Shown here in pieces: positions 1-6,481 of a stretch of 7,748 bases of DNA. The translations under genes were made by a program, and so were the position numbers. The notes beneath the pieces are model-generated. The model made no database searches. It was not told where the DNA came from and saw only the letters and a list, made by a program, of their open reading frames with translations. Within the stretch, counting starts at the first letter, position 1; each line of letters starts with the position of its first letter. Source of the DNA: Chloroflexota bacterium (lineage in GTDB: Bacteria; Chloroflexota; Anaerolineae; Anaerolineales; DRKV01); the NCBI GenBank assembly GCA_011051635.1, contig DRKV01000455.1, positions 1-7,748 of the forward strand, read 5' to 3'.

Positions 1-1116
1 GTCGCCAGCGAGTTGATGGCTATCCTGTCTCTCACCACCGACCTGGCGGACATGCGCCGCCGCATCGGGGAAATCGTCATCGGAACCGATACCGCCGGAA
101 ACCCCGTCACCGCCGAAGACCTGGGGACGGCGGGGGCGATGACCGTCCTGATGAAAGATGCAATCAAACCGACTTTGCTGCAAACCCTGGAGGGGACGCC
201 TGTTTTCGTCCATACGGGGCCGTTTGCCAACATCGCGCCGGGCAACTCCTCCATTCTGGCCGATAAAATCGCCCTCAAACTGGTCGGGCCGGAGGGCTTC
301 GTGGTCACAGAATCCGGTTTCGGGGCGGATATCGGGATGGAGAAATTCTTCGACATCAAATGCCGCTACTCCGGGCTTGTTCCGCACGTGGTCGTCCTGG
401 TTGCCACAATCCGCGCCCTCAAGATGCACGGCGGAGGCCCGCGGGTGGTGGCCGGGAAGCCCCTCGACCACGCCTACACCGAGGAGAACCTGGATTTGCT
501 GCGCGCCGGTCTGCCCAACCTGCTGCACCACATCCGCACGGCCAAAAAATTCGGCGTCAACGTGGTGGTGGCCGTCAACGCCTTCACCAGCGATACACCC
601 GCCGAACTGGAACTGGTGCGGCAGGCGGCGCTGGAAGGCGGGGCGGATGAGGCCGTGGTCACTACCCACTGGGCGGACGGCGGCGCGGGGGCGGTGGCGC
701 TGGCCGAAGCGGTGGTCCGCGTGGCGCACCAGCCCACCGATTTCCGCTTCCTCTATCCGCTGGAGGCCTCCATCGAGGAGAAAATCGAAACCATCTGCCG
801 CGAGGTGTACGGCGCAGACGGCGTGACCTACAGCCCCGAAGCCCGTCAGAAAATCGAACTGTATACCCGCCTGGGGTTCGACAACCTGCCCATCTGCATG
901 GCGAAGACGCATTTGAGCCTTTCCCACGACCCGAAACTGAAGGGCGCGCCCCGCGGGTTCACCGTCCCCATTCGGGATATTCGCGCTTCCGTGGGAGCGG
1001 GCTTCCTCTACCCGCTGGCGGGTTCCATGCGTACCATGCCCGGCCTGCCCACCCGTCCCGCCTTCTACGATGTTGACCTGGATGTGGAAACCGGCAGGGT
1101 GATTGGGCTTTCCTGA
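1..1116 (+). CDS. fhs: Formate--tetrahydrofolate ligase, C-terminal part (5' end outside window)
   Basis: Fhs joins formate to tetrahydrofolate using ATP, giving 10-formyl-THF for cytosolic one-carbon metabolism or the methyl branch of the Wood-Ljungdahl pathway. The frame is open from base 1 and ends at TGA 1114-1116, giving 371 codons. The family is about 555-560 residues, so roughly the first 185 residues, including the ATP-binding P-loop, lie upstream. Family signatures seen are TPVFVHTGPFANIAPGNSS, TESGFGADIGMEKFFDIKCR, VATIRALKMHGG, the ICMAKTHLSLSHDP block and the C-terminal GAGFLYPLAGSMRTMPGLP segment. The ATG at base 16 is an internal Met, not a start, because the preceding codons VASEL already match the family. 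The next gene begins 40 nt after the stop. No frameshift is visible. Family identity is near certain; which pathway it serves cannot be told from this window. Confidence 0.97.
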   Translation, partial: VASELMAILSLTTDLADMRRRIGEIVIGTDTAGNPVTAEDLGTAGAMTVLMKDAIKPTLLQTLEGTPVFVHTGPFANIAPGNSSILADKIALKLVGPEGFVVTESGFGADIGMEKFFDIKCRYSGLVPHVVVLVATIRALKMHGGGPRVVAGKPLDHAYTEENLDLLRAGLPNLLHHIRTAKKFGVNVVVAVNAFTSDTPAELELVRQAALEGGADEAVVTTHWADGGAGAVALAEAVVRVAHQPTDFRFLYPLEASIEEKIETICREVYGADGVTYSPEARQKIELYTRLGFDNLPICMAKTHLSLSHDPKLKGAPRGFTVPIRDIRASVGAGFLYPLAGSMRTMPGLPTRPAFYDVDLDVETGRVIGLS

Positions 1117-1144
1117 CCGGAGTGCGGATTGCACGGAACAGCGG

Positions 1145-1150
1145 TACAAT
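1145..1150 (+). promoter_or_regulatory. Candidate -10 box (TACAAT) giving a leaderless flavoprotein mRNA
   Basis: TACAAT lies 6 nt before the ATG at 1157, so a start about 7 nt downstream of the box would fall on the A of the start codon. No GGAGG-like sequence lies in front of that ATG, which fits leaderless translation. No good -35 is seen at 16-18 nt spacing; TTGCAC at 1129-1134 is too close. The same hexamer serves the two better promoters in this window. Confidence 0.45.
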
Positions 1151-1156
1151 CGGCGT

Positions 1157-2398
1157 ATGTCCCTTGCACATGCGCCGATTGTGGTGATTGGGGCTGGCCC
1201 GGCGGGGCTGATGGCCGCCGAGACGGCAGCCCGCGCCGGCCTGGGCGTGGATGTCTACGACGCCATGCCCTCCCCGGCGCGCAAGTTGCTGGTCGCCGGA
1301 CGCGGCGGCCTCAATCTGACCCATTCCGAGCCGCTGGAAACCTTCGTAACCCGCTACGGGGCGCGGCAGGAAACTGTCTCCCGCTGGCTGGCGCGCTTCG
1401 GCCCTGCCGAGGTGCGCGCCTGGGCGGATGAACTGGGCATCGAGACCTTCGTCGGCTCCTCGGGACGGGTCTTCCCTGTCGGGATGAAGGCTGCCCCGCT
1501 GCTGCGCGCCTGGCTGCGCCGCCTGGAGAACCTCGGCGTGTGCCTGCACCCCCGTCACCGCTGGTTGGGCTGGGATGCGGACGGTGCGCTGCGCTTTGCC
1601 ACCCCGCAGGGAGAGACGCGCCGGCGGGCGCAGGCCGTGGTGCTCGCCCTGGGCGGGGCTTCCTGGCCGCATCTCGGCTCGGATGCCGCCTGGGTAGCGA
1701 TTCTGCGCGCCCGCGGCGTAGCGATTGCGCCCCTCAAGCCCGCCAATTGCGGTTTCGAGGCCGCCTGGAGCGAGACCTTCCGCCGCAAATTCGCCGGCGC
1801 GCCCCTCAAAACCGTGACCATCTCCCTCCCCTGGACGGATTTCCACCGCCGCGGCGAGTGCATGGTCACGGAGTACGGCCTGGAAGGCTCGCTGATTTAC
1901 GCCGCCTCGGCGCGCATCCGAGAGCGCATCGCGGCTCGCGGGGAAGCCGTCCTGCGCTTCGACCTGCTCCCCGATACCCCGCCGGAGAAAGCGCGGGCGC
2001 GGCTGGAACGCGGGCCGGGGCGACGCTCCTTCTCCGAGTACCTGCGGCGGCGGGCCGGTTTGCGGGGCGTCAAGGCTGGACTGGCGCGCGAAGTCCTGCC
2101 GCCGGAAGCGCGGAGAGACCCCGTTGCGCTGGCCGCGGCGCTCAAAGCCCTGCCCGTGAAGGTGTTGCGCCCGCGCCCGCTGGAGGAGGCCATCAGCACC
2201 GCCGGGGGCCTGCGCCTGGAGGCCCTCACCGATGACCTGATGCTGCGCGCCTTGCCGGGCGTCTTCTGCGCCGGGGAAATGCTCGATTGGGAGGCCCCTA
2301 CCGGTGGCTATCTGCTCACCGCCTGCCTCGCCAGCGGTCTGGTGGCGGGCGAAGGGGCGCTGCGCTTCTCCCTGCAAGGTTCGCCCCTGCCCGACTGA
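1157..2398 (+). CDS. FAD-dependent oxidoreductase, HI0933-like / PP_4765 (TIGR03862-type) family
   Basis: This is a predicted soluble flavoprotein of 413 residues with no established substrate. An N-terminal Rossmann dinucleotide-binding motif, IVVIGAGPAGLMAAE (residues 8-22), is followed by the acidic ribose-binding end of strand 2 (VDVYDAMP, D35) and the family block RKLLVAGRGGLNLTHSEP. The C-terminal FAD-contact motif is VFCAGEMLDWEAPTGGYLLTACLASG from residue 369. The GGYLL form, rather than GGYNLQ, points to the PP_4765-type branch of the HI0933 superfamily. I chose ATG 1157 because the Rossmann strand begins a few residues later. An upstream in-frame TTG at 1103 would add 18 unconserved residues and overlap the end of fhs. 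No Shine-Dalgarno precedes the ATG, but a TACAAT box does. The family is clear; the reaction is unknown and the neighbours do not resolve it. Confidence 0.93.
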   Translation: MSLAHAPIVVIGAGPAGLMAAETAARAGLGVDVYDAMPSPARKLLVAGRGGLNLTHSEPLETFVTRYGARQETVSRWLARFGPAEVRAWADELGIETFVGSSGRVFPVGMKAAPLLRAWLRRLENLGVCLHPRHRWLGWDADGALRFATPQGETRRRAQAVVLALGGASWPHLGSDAAWVAILRARGVAIAPLKPANCGFEAAWSETFRRKFAGAPLKTVTISLPWTDFHRRGECMVTEYGLEGSLIYAASARIRERIAARGEAVLRFDLLPDTPPEKARARLERGPGRRSFSEYLRRRAGLRGVKAGLAREVLPPEARRDPVALAAALKALPVKVLRPRPLEEAISTAGGLRLEALTDDLMLRALPGVFCAGEMLDWEAPTGGYLLTACLASGLVAGEGALRFSLQGSPLPD

Positions 2399-2466
2399 TA
2401 AAACGCGCCGCCATGTTTTTCTCACACGGGGACACGGGGAACACAGGGTATTTTCTGATAAAACGC
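2395..2466 (+). repeat. 12-bp direct repeat, two copies exactly 60 nt apart
   Basis: CTGATAAAACGC occurs at 2395-2406 and again at 2455-2466. The first copy contains the flavoprotein stop codon (TGA 2396-2398). The second forms most of the loop of the palindrome at 2421-2491. A 12-bp exact match at this distance is unlikely by chance. The copies do not bracket the palindrome, so they are not a simple target-site duplication. Confidence 0.7.
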
Positions 2467-2491
2467 TGTGCTCTCTGCGTCCCTGTGTGAG
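2421..2491 (+). repeat. Long imperfect palindrome, REP-like intergenic element
   Basis: Two 26-nt arms, 2421-2446 and 2466-2491, are reverse complements at 21 of 26 positions and are separated by a 19-nt loop (2447-2465). All five differences are transitions. In a plus-strand transcript three become G-U pairs (positions 8, 16 and 18 of the left arm) and two are A-C mismatches (14 and 21), so a long RNA hairpin would still form. The arms are rich in CACA/GGGAC-type words, unlike the flanking coding sequence. No T-tract follows, so this is not a canonical terminator. It fills the gap between two genes, as dispersed palindromic elements usually do. Whether other copies exist cannot be seen here. 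Confidence 0.7.
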
Positions 2492-2578
2492 CGTGCAACC
2501 CGCTCGCGCCGCATCCTGAAGATTTGCCGGTCAACCGGGCAGCCCCTCTGTGCAAATCCATCCCTGAGGAGACCCCTG

Positions 2579-3985
2579 ATGCCTTCTTCCCCCCTCATCT
2601 CTCTGCGCCGCGCCGCGTGGCCGATTCTCCTGGCGCTGGTTTTCCTGCTCCCCGCCGCGGGGCGCGCCCAGGGAAACCCGCCCCGCATCGTGGAATCCAC
2701 CGCCGAGAGCCGCTTCCCCGATGCGGTGGTCTTCCGCCTCACCGCAGAAGCGGACGCTCCCATCGAGAAAATCTGGCTGTACTACGCCATGCAGGGCGAC
2801 ATCAGTACTACCCGCCAGGCCGTGGCATTCACACCGTCCCGGCAGGTGAGCGCCGAGTACACCTGGGATACCTCCCGCATCACGGTGCCGCCTTCCAGCC
2901 CGGTGCTCTTTTACTGGGAGGTGCGGGACGCGGAGGGCAACCTGACCCGCTCCGAGGAAACCGTCTTTCGTTACGATGATAGCCGTTTCGAGTGGCAGGA
3001 GTTGCGCCAGGATGACCTGGTGGTGCGCTGGTACGAGGGGGATGCCGCCTTCGGTCAGTCGCTTTTCGAGACCGCCCGCCAGGCGCTGAACCGCATGGAG
3101 CAGGAGAGCGGACGCCCCCTGGATTTCCCCGTTTATCTGGTGGTATACCCCAACCGCGAAGATTTCGCCTCCTGGCACTCCTACGTGGAGGAGTGGGTGG
3201 GAGGGCAGGCCTTCCCGCCGTTGGGGGTGACCGTGGAAATTATCGCCCCCGGCGACCCGACGGACTGGGTGCAGGATGTCATCCCCCACGAGATTGCCCA
3301 CCTGTTTTTCTACCAGGCCGTCCACGGGGCCACCGCCGATTGGCCGCGCTGGCTGGACGAGGGCGTGGCGCAGTATTACGAACCCGGCGACCACGCCCGG
3401 GACCTGGCGCTGGTCTCGGCGGCGGCCAAAGAGGGGAACCTGATTCCCCTGGAGATACTGAGCGGTTCCTTTGGCTCGGACACCGGGAAGGTGTATCTGG
3501 CCTATGCCGAATCGCTGAGCGCGGTGCTCTATATGCGCGAGACGTGGGATGAGGCCTCTTTCGCGGCCTTCGTCGCCGCCTTGCGAGAGGGGGCGCACCT
3601 GCGGGACGCCATGCAAACGGCCTTTGGCGTCACGTGGGAGGAGTTCGTCGCCGGATGGCTGACCTGGCTGGGAACGCCCGCCACTCCGGCCCCGCCGCCC
3701 ACGCCTACCCCGACGTATGTCTATCCCACGGCGCCATCCTGGTACACGCCCACCCCGCTGGGAGAGACCGCCGGCCTCGCGGCATCCCCCTCCCCGGAGC
3801 CTTCGTCCACCCCGCGGCCCGCGGTGACGGCTACGCCCTCCCCTGAGGAGACCGTTCCGCCGGGGGGCGGAGTCACTATCGGGGCGGCGCTGCTCTTTTG
3901 GGGCTGCATCCTCTGCGGGGCGGGGCTGTCCATGCTCTTTGGGGCGGGCATCCTCTTTTGGCGCTGGCGGATACGTCACAGATGA
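2579..3985 (+). CDS. Secreted, C-terminally anchored zinc peptidase (gluzincin, peptidase MA-like)
   Basis: This is a predicted extracytoplasmic metalloprotease of 468 residues. An N-terminal signal peptide (LRRAAWPILLALVFLLPAAGRA) has a likely cleavage after A30. An Ig/beta-sandwich-like region follows (about 35-140). The catalytic domain (about 145-360) carries HEIAH: H237 and H241 as zinc ligands and E238 as catalytic base. PRWLDEGVAQYYE supplies the third ligand, E261, which is typical gluzincin spacing and the peptidase MA-like pattern. A Pro/Thr/Ser-rich stalk (about 365-430) leads to a transmembrane segment (about 432-461) ending in Arg-rich WRWRIRHR. The active site should therefore face outside on a flexible stem. 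Start ATG 2579 has GAGGAG at 2566-2571, 7 nt upstream. The reading frame stays open further upstream, but only through the palindrome. It leads a tight cluster with the cupin 18 nt downstream. Its substrate is unknown. Confidence 0.9.
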   Translation: MPSSPLISLRRAAWPILLALVFLLPAAGRAQGNPPRIVESTAESRFPDAVVFRLTAEADAPIEKIWLYYAMQGDISTTRQAVAFTPSRQVSAEYTWDTSRITVPPSSPVLFYWEVRDAEGNLTRSEETVFRYDDSRFEWQELRQDDLVVRWYEGDAAFGQSLFETARQALNRMEQESGRPLDFPVYLVVYPNREDFASWHSYVEEWVGGQAFPPLGVTVEIIAPGDPTDWVQDVIPHEIAHLFFYQAVHGATADWPRWLDEGVAQYYEPGDHARDLALVSAAAKEGNLIPLEILSGSFGSDTGKVYLAYAESLSAVLYMRETWDEASFAAFVAALREGAHLRDAMQTAFGVTWEEFVAGWLTWLGTPATPAPPPTPTPTYVYPTAPSWYTPTPLGETAGLAASPSPEPSSTPRPAVTATPSPEETVPPGGGVTIGAALLFWGCILCGAGLSMLFGAGILFWRWRIRHR

Positions 3986-4003
3986 AAAATCCTGGAGGTA
4001 ATC

Positions 4004-4276
4004 ATGCAAATCACACTGGAACACCAACCCGATGAAGCAAAACTGCGCGCTATGGGCGTCTTCGACTGGCCCATCTGGAGCAAGGAAGTTTCCGAATTCC
4101 CGTGGGAATACACCGCCCCGGAGACCTGCTACATCCTGGAAGGCGAAGTGACGGTCACCCCTGAGGGCGGCGAGCCGGTTCACATTCAGGCGGGCGACCT
4201 GGTGACGTTCCCCACCGGGCTGCGCTGTACCTGGAAAATCACGCGCCCCATCCGCAAGCACTACACTTTCGGTTGA
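4004..4276 (+). CDS. Small single-domain cupin, TM1112-like (Cupin_3 / DUF861)
   Basis: This 90-residue protein is one cupin barrel, closely resembling from memory the Thermotoga maritima TM1112 type: WPIWSKEVSEFPWEY, ETCYILEGEVTV, GDLVTFPTGLRCTW and RKHY. The classical cupin metal ligands are absent. Motif 1 has no HxH where one is expected (PWEYTAPET), and motif 2 has C-T-W (C75-W77) where the final His usually falls. Only H7, H60 and H86 are present. Cysteines C42 and C75 sit on the two motif strands. GGAGG at 3994-3998 is 5 nt before ATG 4004. The gene sits between the protease (18 nt) and cysH (3 nt) and is almost certainly co-transcribed with cysH. A binding or regulatory role, or a non-classical enzymatic one, is possible; no function can be assigned from sequence. 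Confidence 0.93.
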   Translation: MQITLEHQPDEAKLRAMGVFDWPIWSKEVSEFPWEYTAPETCYILEGEVTVTPEGGEPVHIQAGDLVTFPTGLRCTWKITRPIRKHYTFG

Positions 4277-4279
4277 GCG

Positions 4280-5044
4280 GTGACAACCCTCGACGACGCG
4301 GCGTTGCGCCGCCTCTCGCAGGAGTTCGAGGAGGCCGAACCGCAGGAAATCATCGCCTGGGCAGCGGAGACGTTTTGCCCTGCCCTGGCGGTGACTTCCT
4401 CCTTCCAGACCCAGAGTTTGCCCCTCCTGCACATGATTGCCGCAATCCGTCCCCGCTTGCGGGTGTTCTTCATTGATACGGGGATGCATTTCTGGGAGAC
4501 GCTGCTCTTTCGGGAACACCTGGAGGCGGAGTTGGGGCTGAATGTGGTTGACCTGTATCCCGACGACCGCTGGCGCCCCTTCTTGCGGAATTTTGGCCGC
4601 CGCCTGCCGCTGGAAGACCCCAATTTGTGCTGTTACCTGCGCAAGGTGCAGCCTCTCCAGAAGGCCATGTCGGAATTGCAGGCCTGGATAAGCGGTATCC
4701 GCCGCGACCAGACGGCGGTCCGCGCCCGCGCCCAGATTCTGGAGCGGCACGCCAACGGCCTCATCAAGGTCAATCCCCTTCTCAACTGGACGCGGGACGA
4801 TATTGAGGCCTACCGGAAGCGCTACAACCTGCCCGCTCACCCCTTGCTGCGGAAGGGCTATCCCAGCGTGGGGTGCGCGCCCTGCACCCGGCCCGTCGCT
4901 CCGGGGACGGAGGATGAGCGCGCCGGGCGCTGGGTGGGGCAGGAGAAACGCGAGTGTGGCCTGCACACCGAGATGTTTGACAAAACCCTCACTCTCTCGC
5001 TGGAGACCCTGGCGACGCCGGAGGCGGACGAGGAGAACTGTTGA
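4280..5044 (+). CDS. cysH: APS/PAPS reductase, [4Fe-4S]-type CysH
   Basis: CysH reduces adenylyl sulfate (APS) or PAPS to sulfite with electrons from thioredoxin, in cytosolic assimilatory sulfate reduction. The 254-residue protein has the expected order of motifs: SSFQTQSLPLLH (40-51, PP-loop region), FIDTGMHFWET (64-74), C117-C118 in CCYLRKVQPL, WISGIRRDQTAVRA, KVNPLLNWTRDDIEAY, GYPSVGCAPCTRPV (C199, C202), ERAGRW and C-terminal ECGLH with catalytic C226. The CC plus CxxC set binds a [4Fe-4S] cluster and usually marks APS-preferring enzymes. The glycine common after SSF is Gln43 here. The start is GTG 4280, 3 nt after the cupin stop; no strong Shine-Dalgarno is seen, so translation is probably coupled. 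No sat, cysN/D or sulfite reductase gene is in view. APS rather than PAPS as substrate is inference. Confidence 0.95.
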   Translation: MTTLDDAALRRLSQEFEEAEPQEIIAWAAETFCPALAVTSSFQTQSLPLLHMIAAIRPRLRVFFIDTGMHFWETLLFREHLEAELGLNVVDLYPDDRWRPFLRNFGRRLPLEDPNLCCYLRKVQPLQKAMSELQAWISGIRRDQTAVRARAQILERHANGLIKVNPLLNWTRDDIEAYRKRYNLPAHPLLRKGYPSVGCAPCTRPVAPGTEDERAGRWVGQEKRECGLHTEMFDKTLTLSLETLATPEADEENC

Positions 5045-5076
5045 GAGACGACTGCCAGCAAGGAAATTCATCGAAC

Positions 5077-6321
5077 ATGACTTCATCACACATGACCGCA
5101 ACCGAGAAGCGTAATTTCGCAGGCGGGATATGGCACGGCGCATTCCTGGCGCTGGGGAACGCTTTTGCCCGTCCCAACACAGTGCTCTCCTCTTTCGTCA
5201 ACCTGCTGACCGGTTCAACGGTGTGGGTGGGGGGCTTCTCGACCCTCTTGACCGTGGCGGCCACCCTGCCGCAAATTTTCGTCGCCCGCTGGATTGAGCC
5301 GCGCCCCCGCAAGATGCCTTACCTGATGCTGGCTATCTACCTGCGGGTTTTCAGTTGGGGGCTGCTGGCCTGGCTGATTCACACCATCGGGGCCGACAAC
5401 CCGCGCCTGCTGACCGGCGCGCTGTTTGTGCTGCTCAGCATTTTCTACGCCGGCGGGGGATTGGGCAACATCCCTTTCACCGACATCATCGGCAAAGTCA
5501 TCCCGGTATCCCATCGGGGACGTTTTTTCGGAGGGCGCGAGGCTCTCGGCGCGCCGCTCTCCATCGGGGCGGCCCTCCTGGCGCAGCGTATCCTGACCGA
5601 GCGTCCCTATCCCGATAACTACGCTTTGCTCTTTGGGCTGGCAGCCCTGTCCCTGGGAGTGGCTTCTCTCGGCTTTTGGGTGATGCGGGAGCCTGTCGGC
5701 GAGGAGCGTGGCGGGACGGTTCCTCCGTGGGGCGATTACCTGCGGAGTTTGAAAGAAGCAGCCCTGCGTATCAAGGTGCTGGCGGGGGTGGAAATCCTGA
5801 CGGGTTTCAGCCTCATGTCCCTGCCTTTTTATGTGGTGTACGCCCAAAATGTGCTGGATGCGCCCCGCGCCGCGGTCGGGCTTTTCTTGCTGGTGCAGGT
5901 CGTGGGCGGCATACTCTCCAATTTCGTGTGGGCCTGGGCGGTAGACCGCTACGACAGCCGCCGGATGCTGACAGGCTGCGCCCTGACTTCCGCCACGGTG
6001 CCGCTGCTGGCGATTCTCCTGGGACGTTGGGGGTGGCAGGGGCTGTTGCCGGTCTTCTTCCTGGCGGGGGCGATTGTGAGCGGGCGGCGGGTCGGCTTCC
6101 AGACCGCCTTGCTGGAGATGGCTCCCTCGGAGAAGCGGGGAACCTATGCCGGATTGAATTCCATGCTGATTTTGCCGGTGGCCTTTCTCCCTCTGCTCGC
6201 CGGCGTGCTCCTGAAGGGAATGTCGTATCCCGCCCTGTTTGCGATGACGGCGGCGGTCATCCTGAGCGGCGGAGTGCTGGCCTTGCGCCTTCCCGCTAAA
6301 GAATCTTTGAACGTTTCCTGA
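5077..6321 (+). CDS. Major facilitator superfamily (MFS) transporter, substrate unknown
   Basis: This is a predicted multi-pass inner-membrane transporter of 414 residues. Hydrophobic segments run throughout, with a hydrophilic central loop at about 203-235 separating two halves. A motif A-like basic loop, ARWIEPRPRKMP, is at 70-81, and its second-half counterpart, DRYDSRRML, is at 290-298. SHRGRFFGGREALG (145-158) is a conserved-looking loop. The start is uncertain. ATG 5077 has a modest AGGAA 11 nt upstream, and codon use before it looks non-coding (many A/T third positions). TTG 5041 has AGGAG at 5031-5035 with ideal 5-nt spacing and overlaps the cysH stop as TTGA, which would add 12 residues. 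ATG 5092 is also possible. It is the last gene of the protease-cupin-cysH cluster. A sulfur-compound substrate is a guess from context only. Confidence 0.88.
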   Translation: MTSSHMTATEKRNFAGGIWHGAFLALGNAFARPNTVLSSFVNLLTGSTVWVGGFSTLLTVAATLPQIFVARWIEPRPRKMPYLMLAIYLRVFSWGLLAWLIHTIGADNPRLLTGALFVLLSIFYAGGGLGNIPFTDIIGKVIPVSHRGRFFGGREALGAPLSIGAALLAQRILTERPYPDNYALLFGLAALSLGVASLGFWVMREPVGEERGGTVPPWGDYLRSLKEAALRIKVLAGVEILTGFSLMSLPFYVVYAQNVLDAPRAAVGLFLLVQVVGGILSNFVWAWAVDRYDSRRMLTGCALTSATVPLLAILLGRWGWQGLLPVFFLAGAIVSGRRVGFQTALLEMAPSEKRGTYAGLNSMLILPVAFLPLLAGVLLKGMSYPALFAMTAAVILSGGVLALRLPAKESLNVS

Positions 6322-6376
6322 CCGCGTTATGCAAAAGCGTTTCTCGCTTGCCGGGGATTTACTAGAAAACGGTCAT

Positions 6377-6394
6377 AAAAATTGTAAAAATTGT
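6377..6394 (+). repeat. Perfect 9-bp tandem direct repeat (AAAAATTGT x2)
   Basis: AAAAATTGT occurs at 6377-6385 and immediately again at 6386-6394, in the most AT-rich stretch of the window. It lies 22 nt upstream of the FTR1 -35 box, where an UP element or an activator site could sit. A role is inference. Confidence 0.55.
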
Positions 6395-6414
6395 CACATG
6401 GGGGGCGGGTGACA
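6392..6414 (+). promoter_or_regulatory. Inverted repeat TGTCAC-N11-GTGACA, candidate operator
   Basis: The arms at 6392-6397 and 6409-6414 are perfect 6-bp reverse complements. The right arm ends 1 nt before the -35 box of the FTR1 promoter, a typical place for a dimeric regulator. It does not match a Fur, DtxR or CRP site that I can name, so the regulator is unidentified. Confidence 0.4.
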
Positions 6415-6430
6415 CTTTACACCCCCGCCC
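6403..6430 (+). promoter_or_regulatory. Second inverted repeat (GGGCGGG / CCCGCCC) flanking the FTR1 -35 box
   Basis: The arms at 6403-6409 and 6424-6430 are perfect 7-bp reverse complements, and the 14-nt spacer contains the -35 hexamer. With no T-tract after it, it is unlikely to be the terminator of the MFS gene. It could be an operator, or simple GC-rich coincidence. Confidence 0.3.
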
Positions 6431-6444
6431 TTGCCCGTTACAAT
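6416..6444 (+). promoter_or_regulatory. Sigma70-type promoter for the FTR1 iron permease
   Basis: TTTACA (6416-6421), a 17-nt spacer and TACAAT (6439-6444) form a near-consensus promoter with optimal spacing. Transcription should start near 6450-6452, giving a leader of about 30 nt before ATG 6482. Confidence 0.75.
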
Positions 6445-6445
6445 G

Positions 6446-6478
6446 ACCTCCGACGAAAATACACTTACCGTTGGAGGT
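6446..6478 (+). promoter_or_regulatory. Inverted repeat covering the FTR1 Shine-Dalgarno sequence
   Basis: ACCTCCGACG (6446-6455) can pair with CGTTGGAGGT (6469-6478) over 10 positions, nine Watson-Crick and one G-U, around a 13-nt loop. The right arm contains the entire GGAGG (6473-6477) that serves ATG 6482. In RNA this would hide the ribosome-binding site. However, the predicted transcription start (about 6450-6452) would remove part of the left arm, leaving at most about 6 pairs (6450-6455 with 6469-6474). A DNA operator over the initial transcribed region is an equal alternative. Confidence 0.5.
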
Positions 6479-6481
6479 TCT

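Noticed and set aside
959..2425. 488-codon open frame on the minus strand
   Set aside because: Antisense shadow of the flavoprotein gene and the end of fhs, with low-complexity translation and no motif.
2527..2538. Small palindrome CCGGT-CA-ACCGG before the protease gene
   Set aside because: Too short for this base composition, with no promoter or conserved context beside it.
2468..2578. Upstream extension of the protease reading frame
   Set aside because: It starts within the palindromic element and encodes no signal peptide; ATG 2579 has a good Shine-Dalgarno sequence and is followed directly by a signal peptide.
2531..5143. 870-codon open frame on the minus strand
   Set aside because: It runs antisense through four well-supported genes; its translation is Arg/Gly/Gln-rich with no recognisable domain. 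GC-rich codon bias explains such open antisense frames.
6331..6350. Possible terminator after the MFS gene
   Set aside because: Only a 5-bp AAGCG/CGCTT stem (6335-6339, 6345-6349) can form and it is followed by GCCGGGG, not a T-tract.
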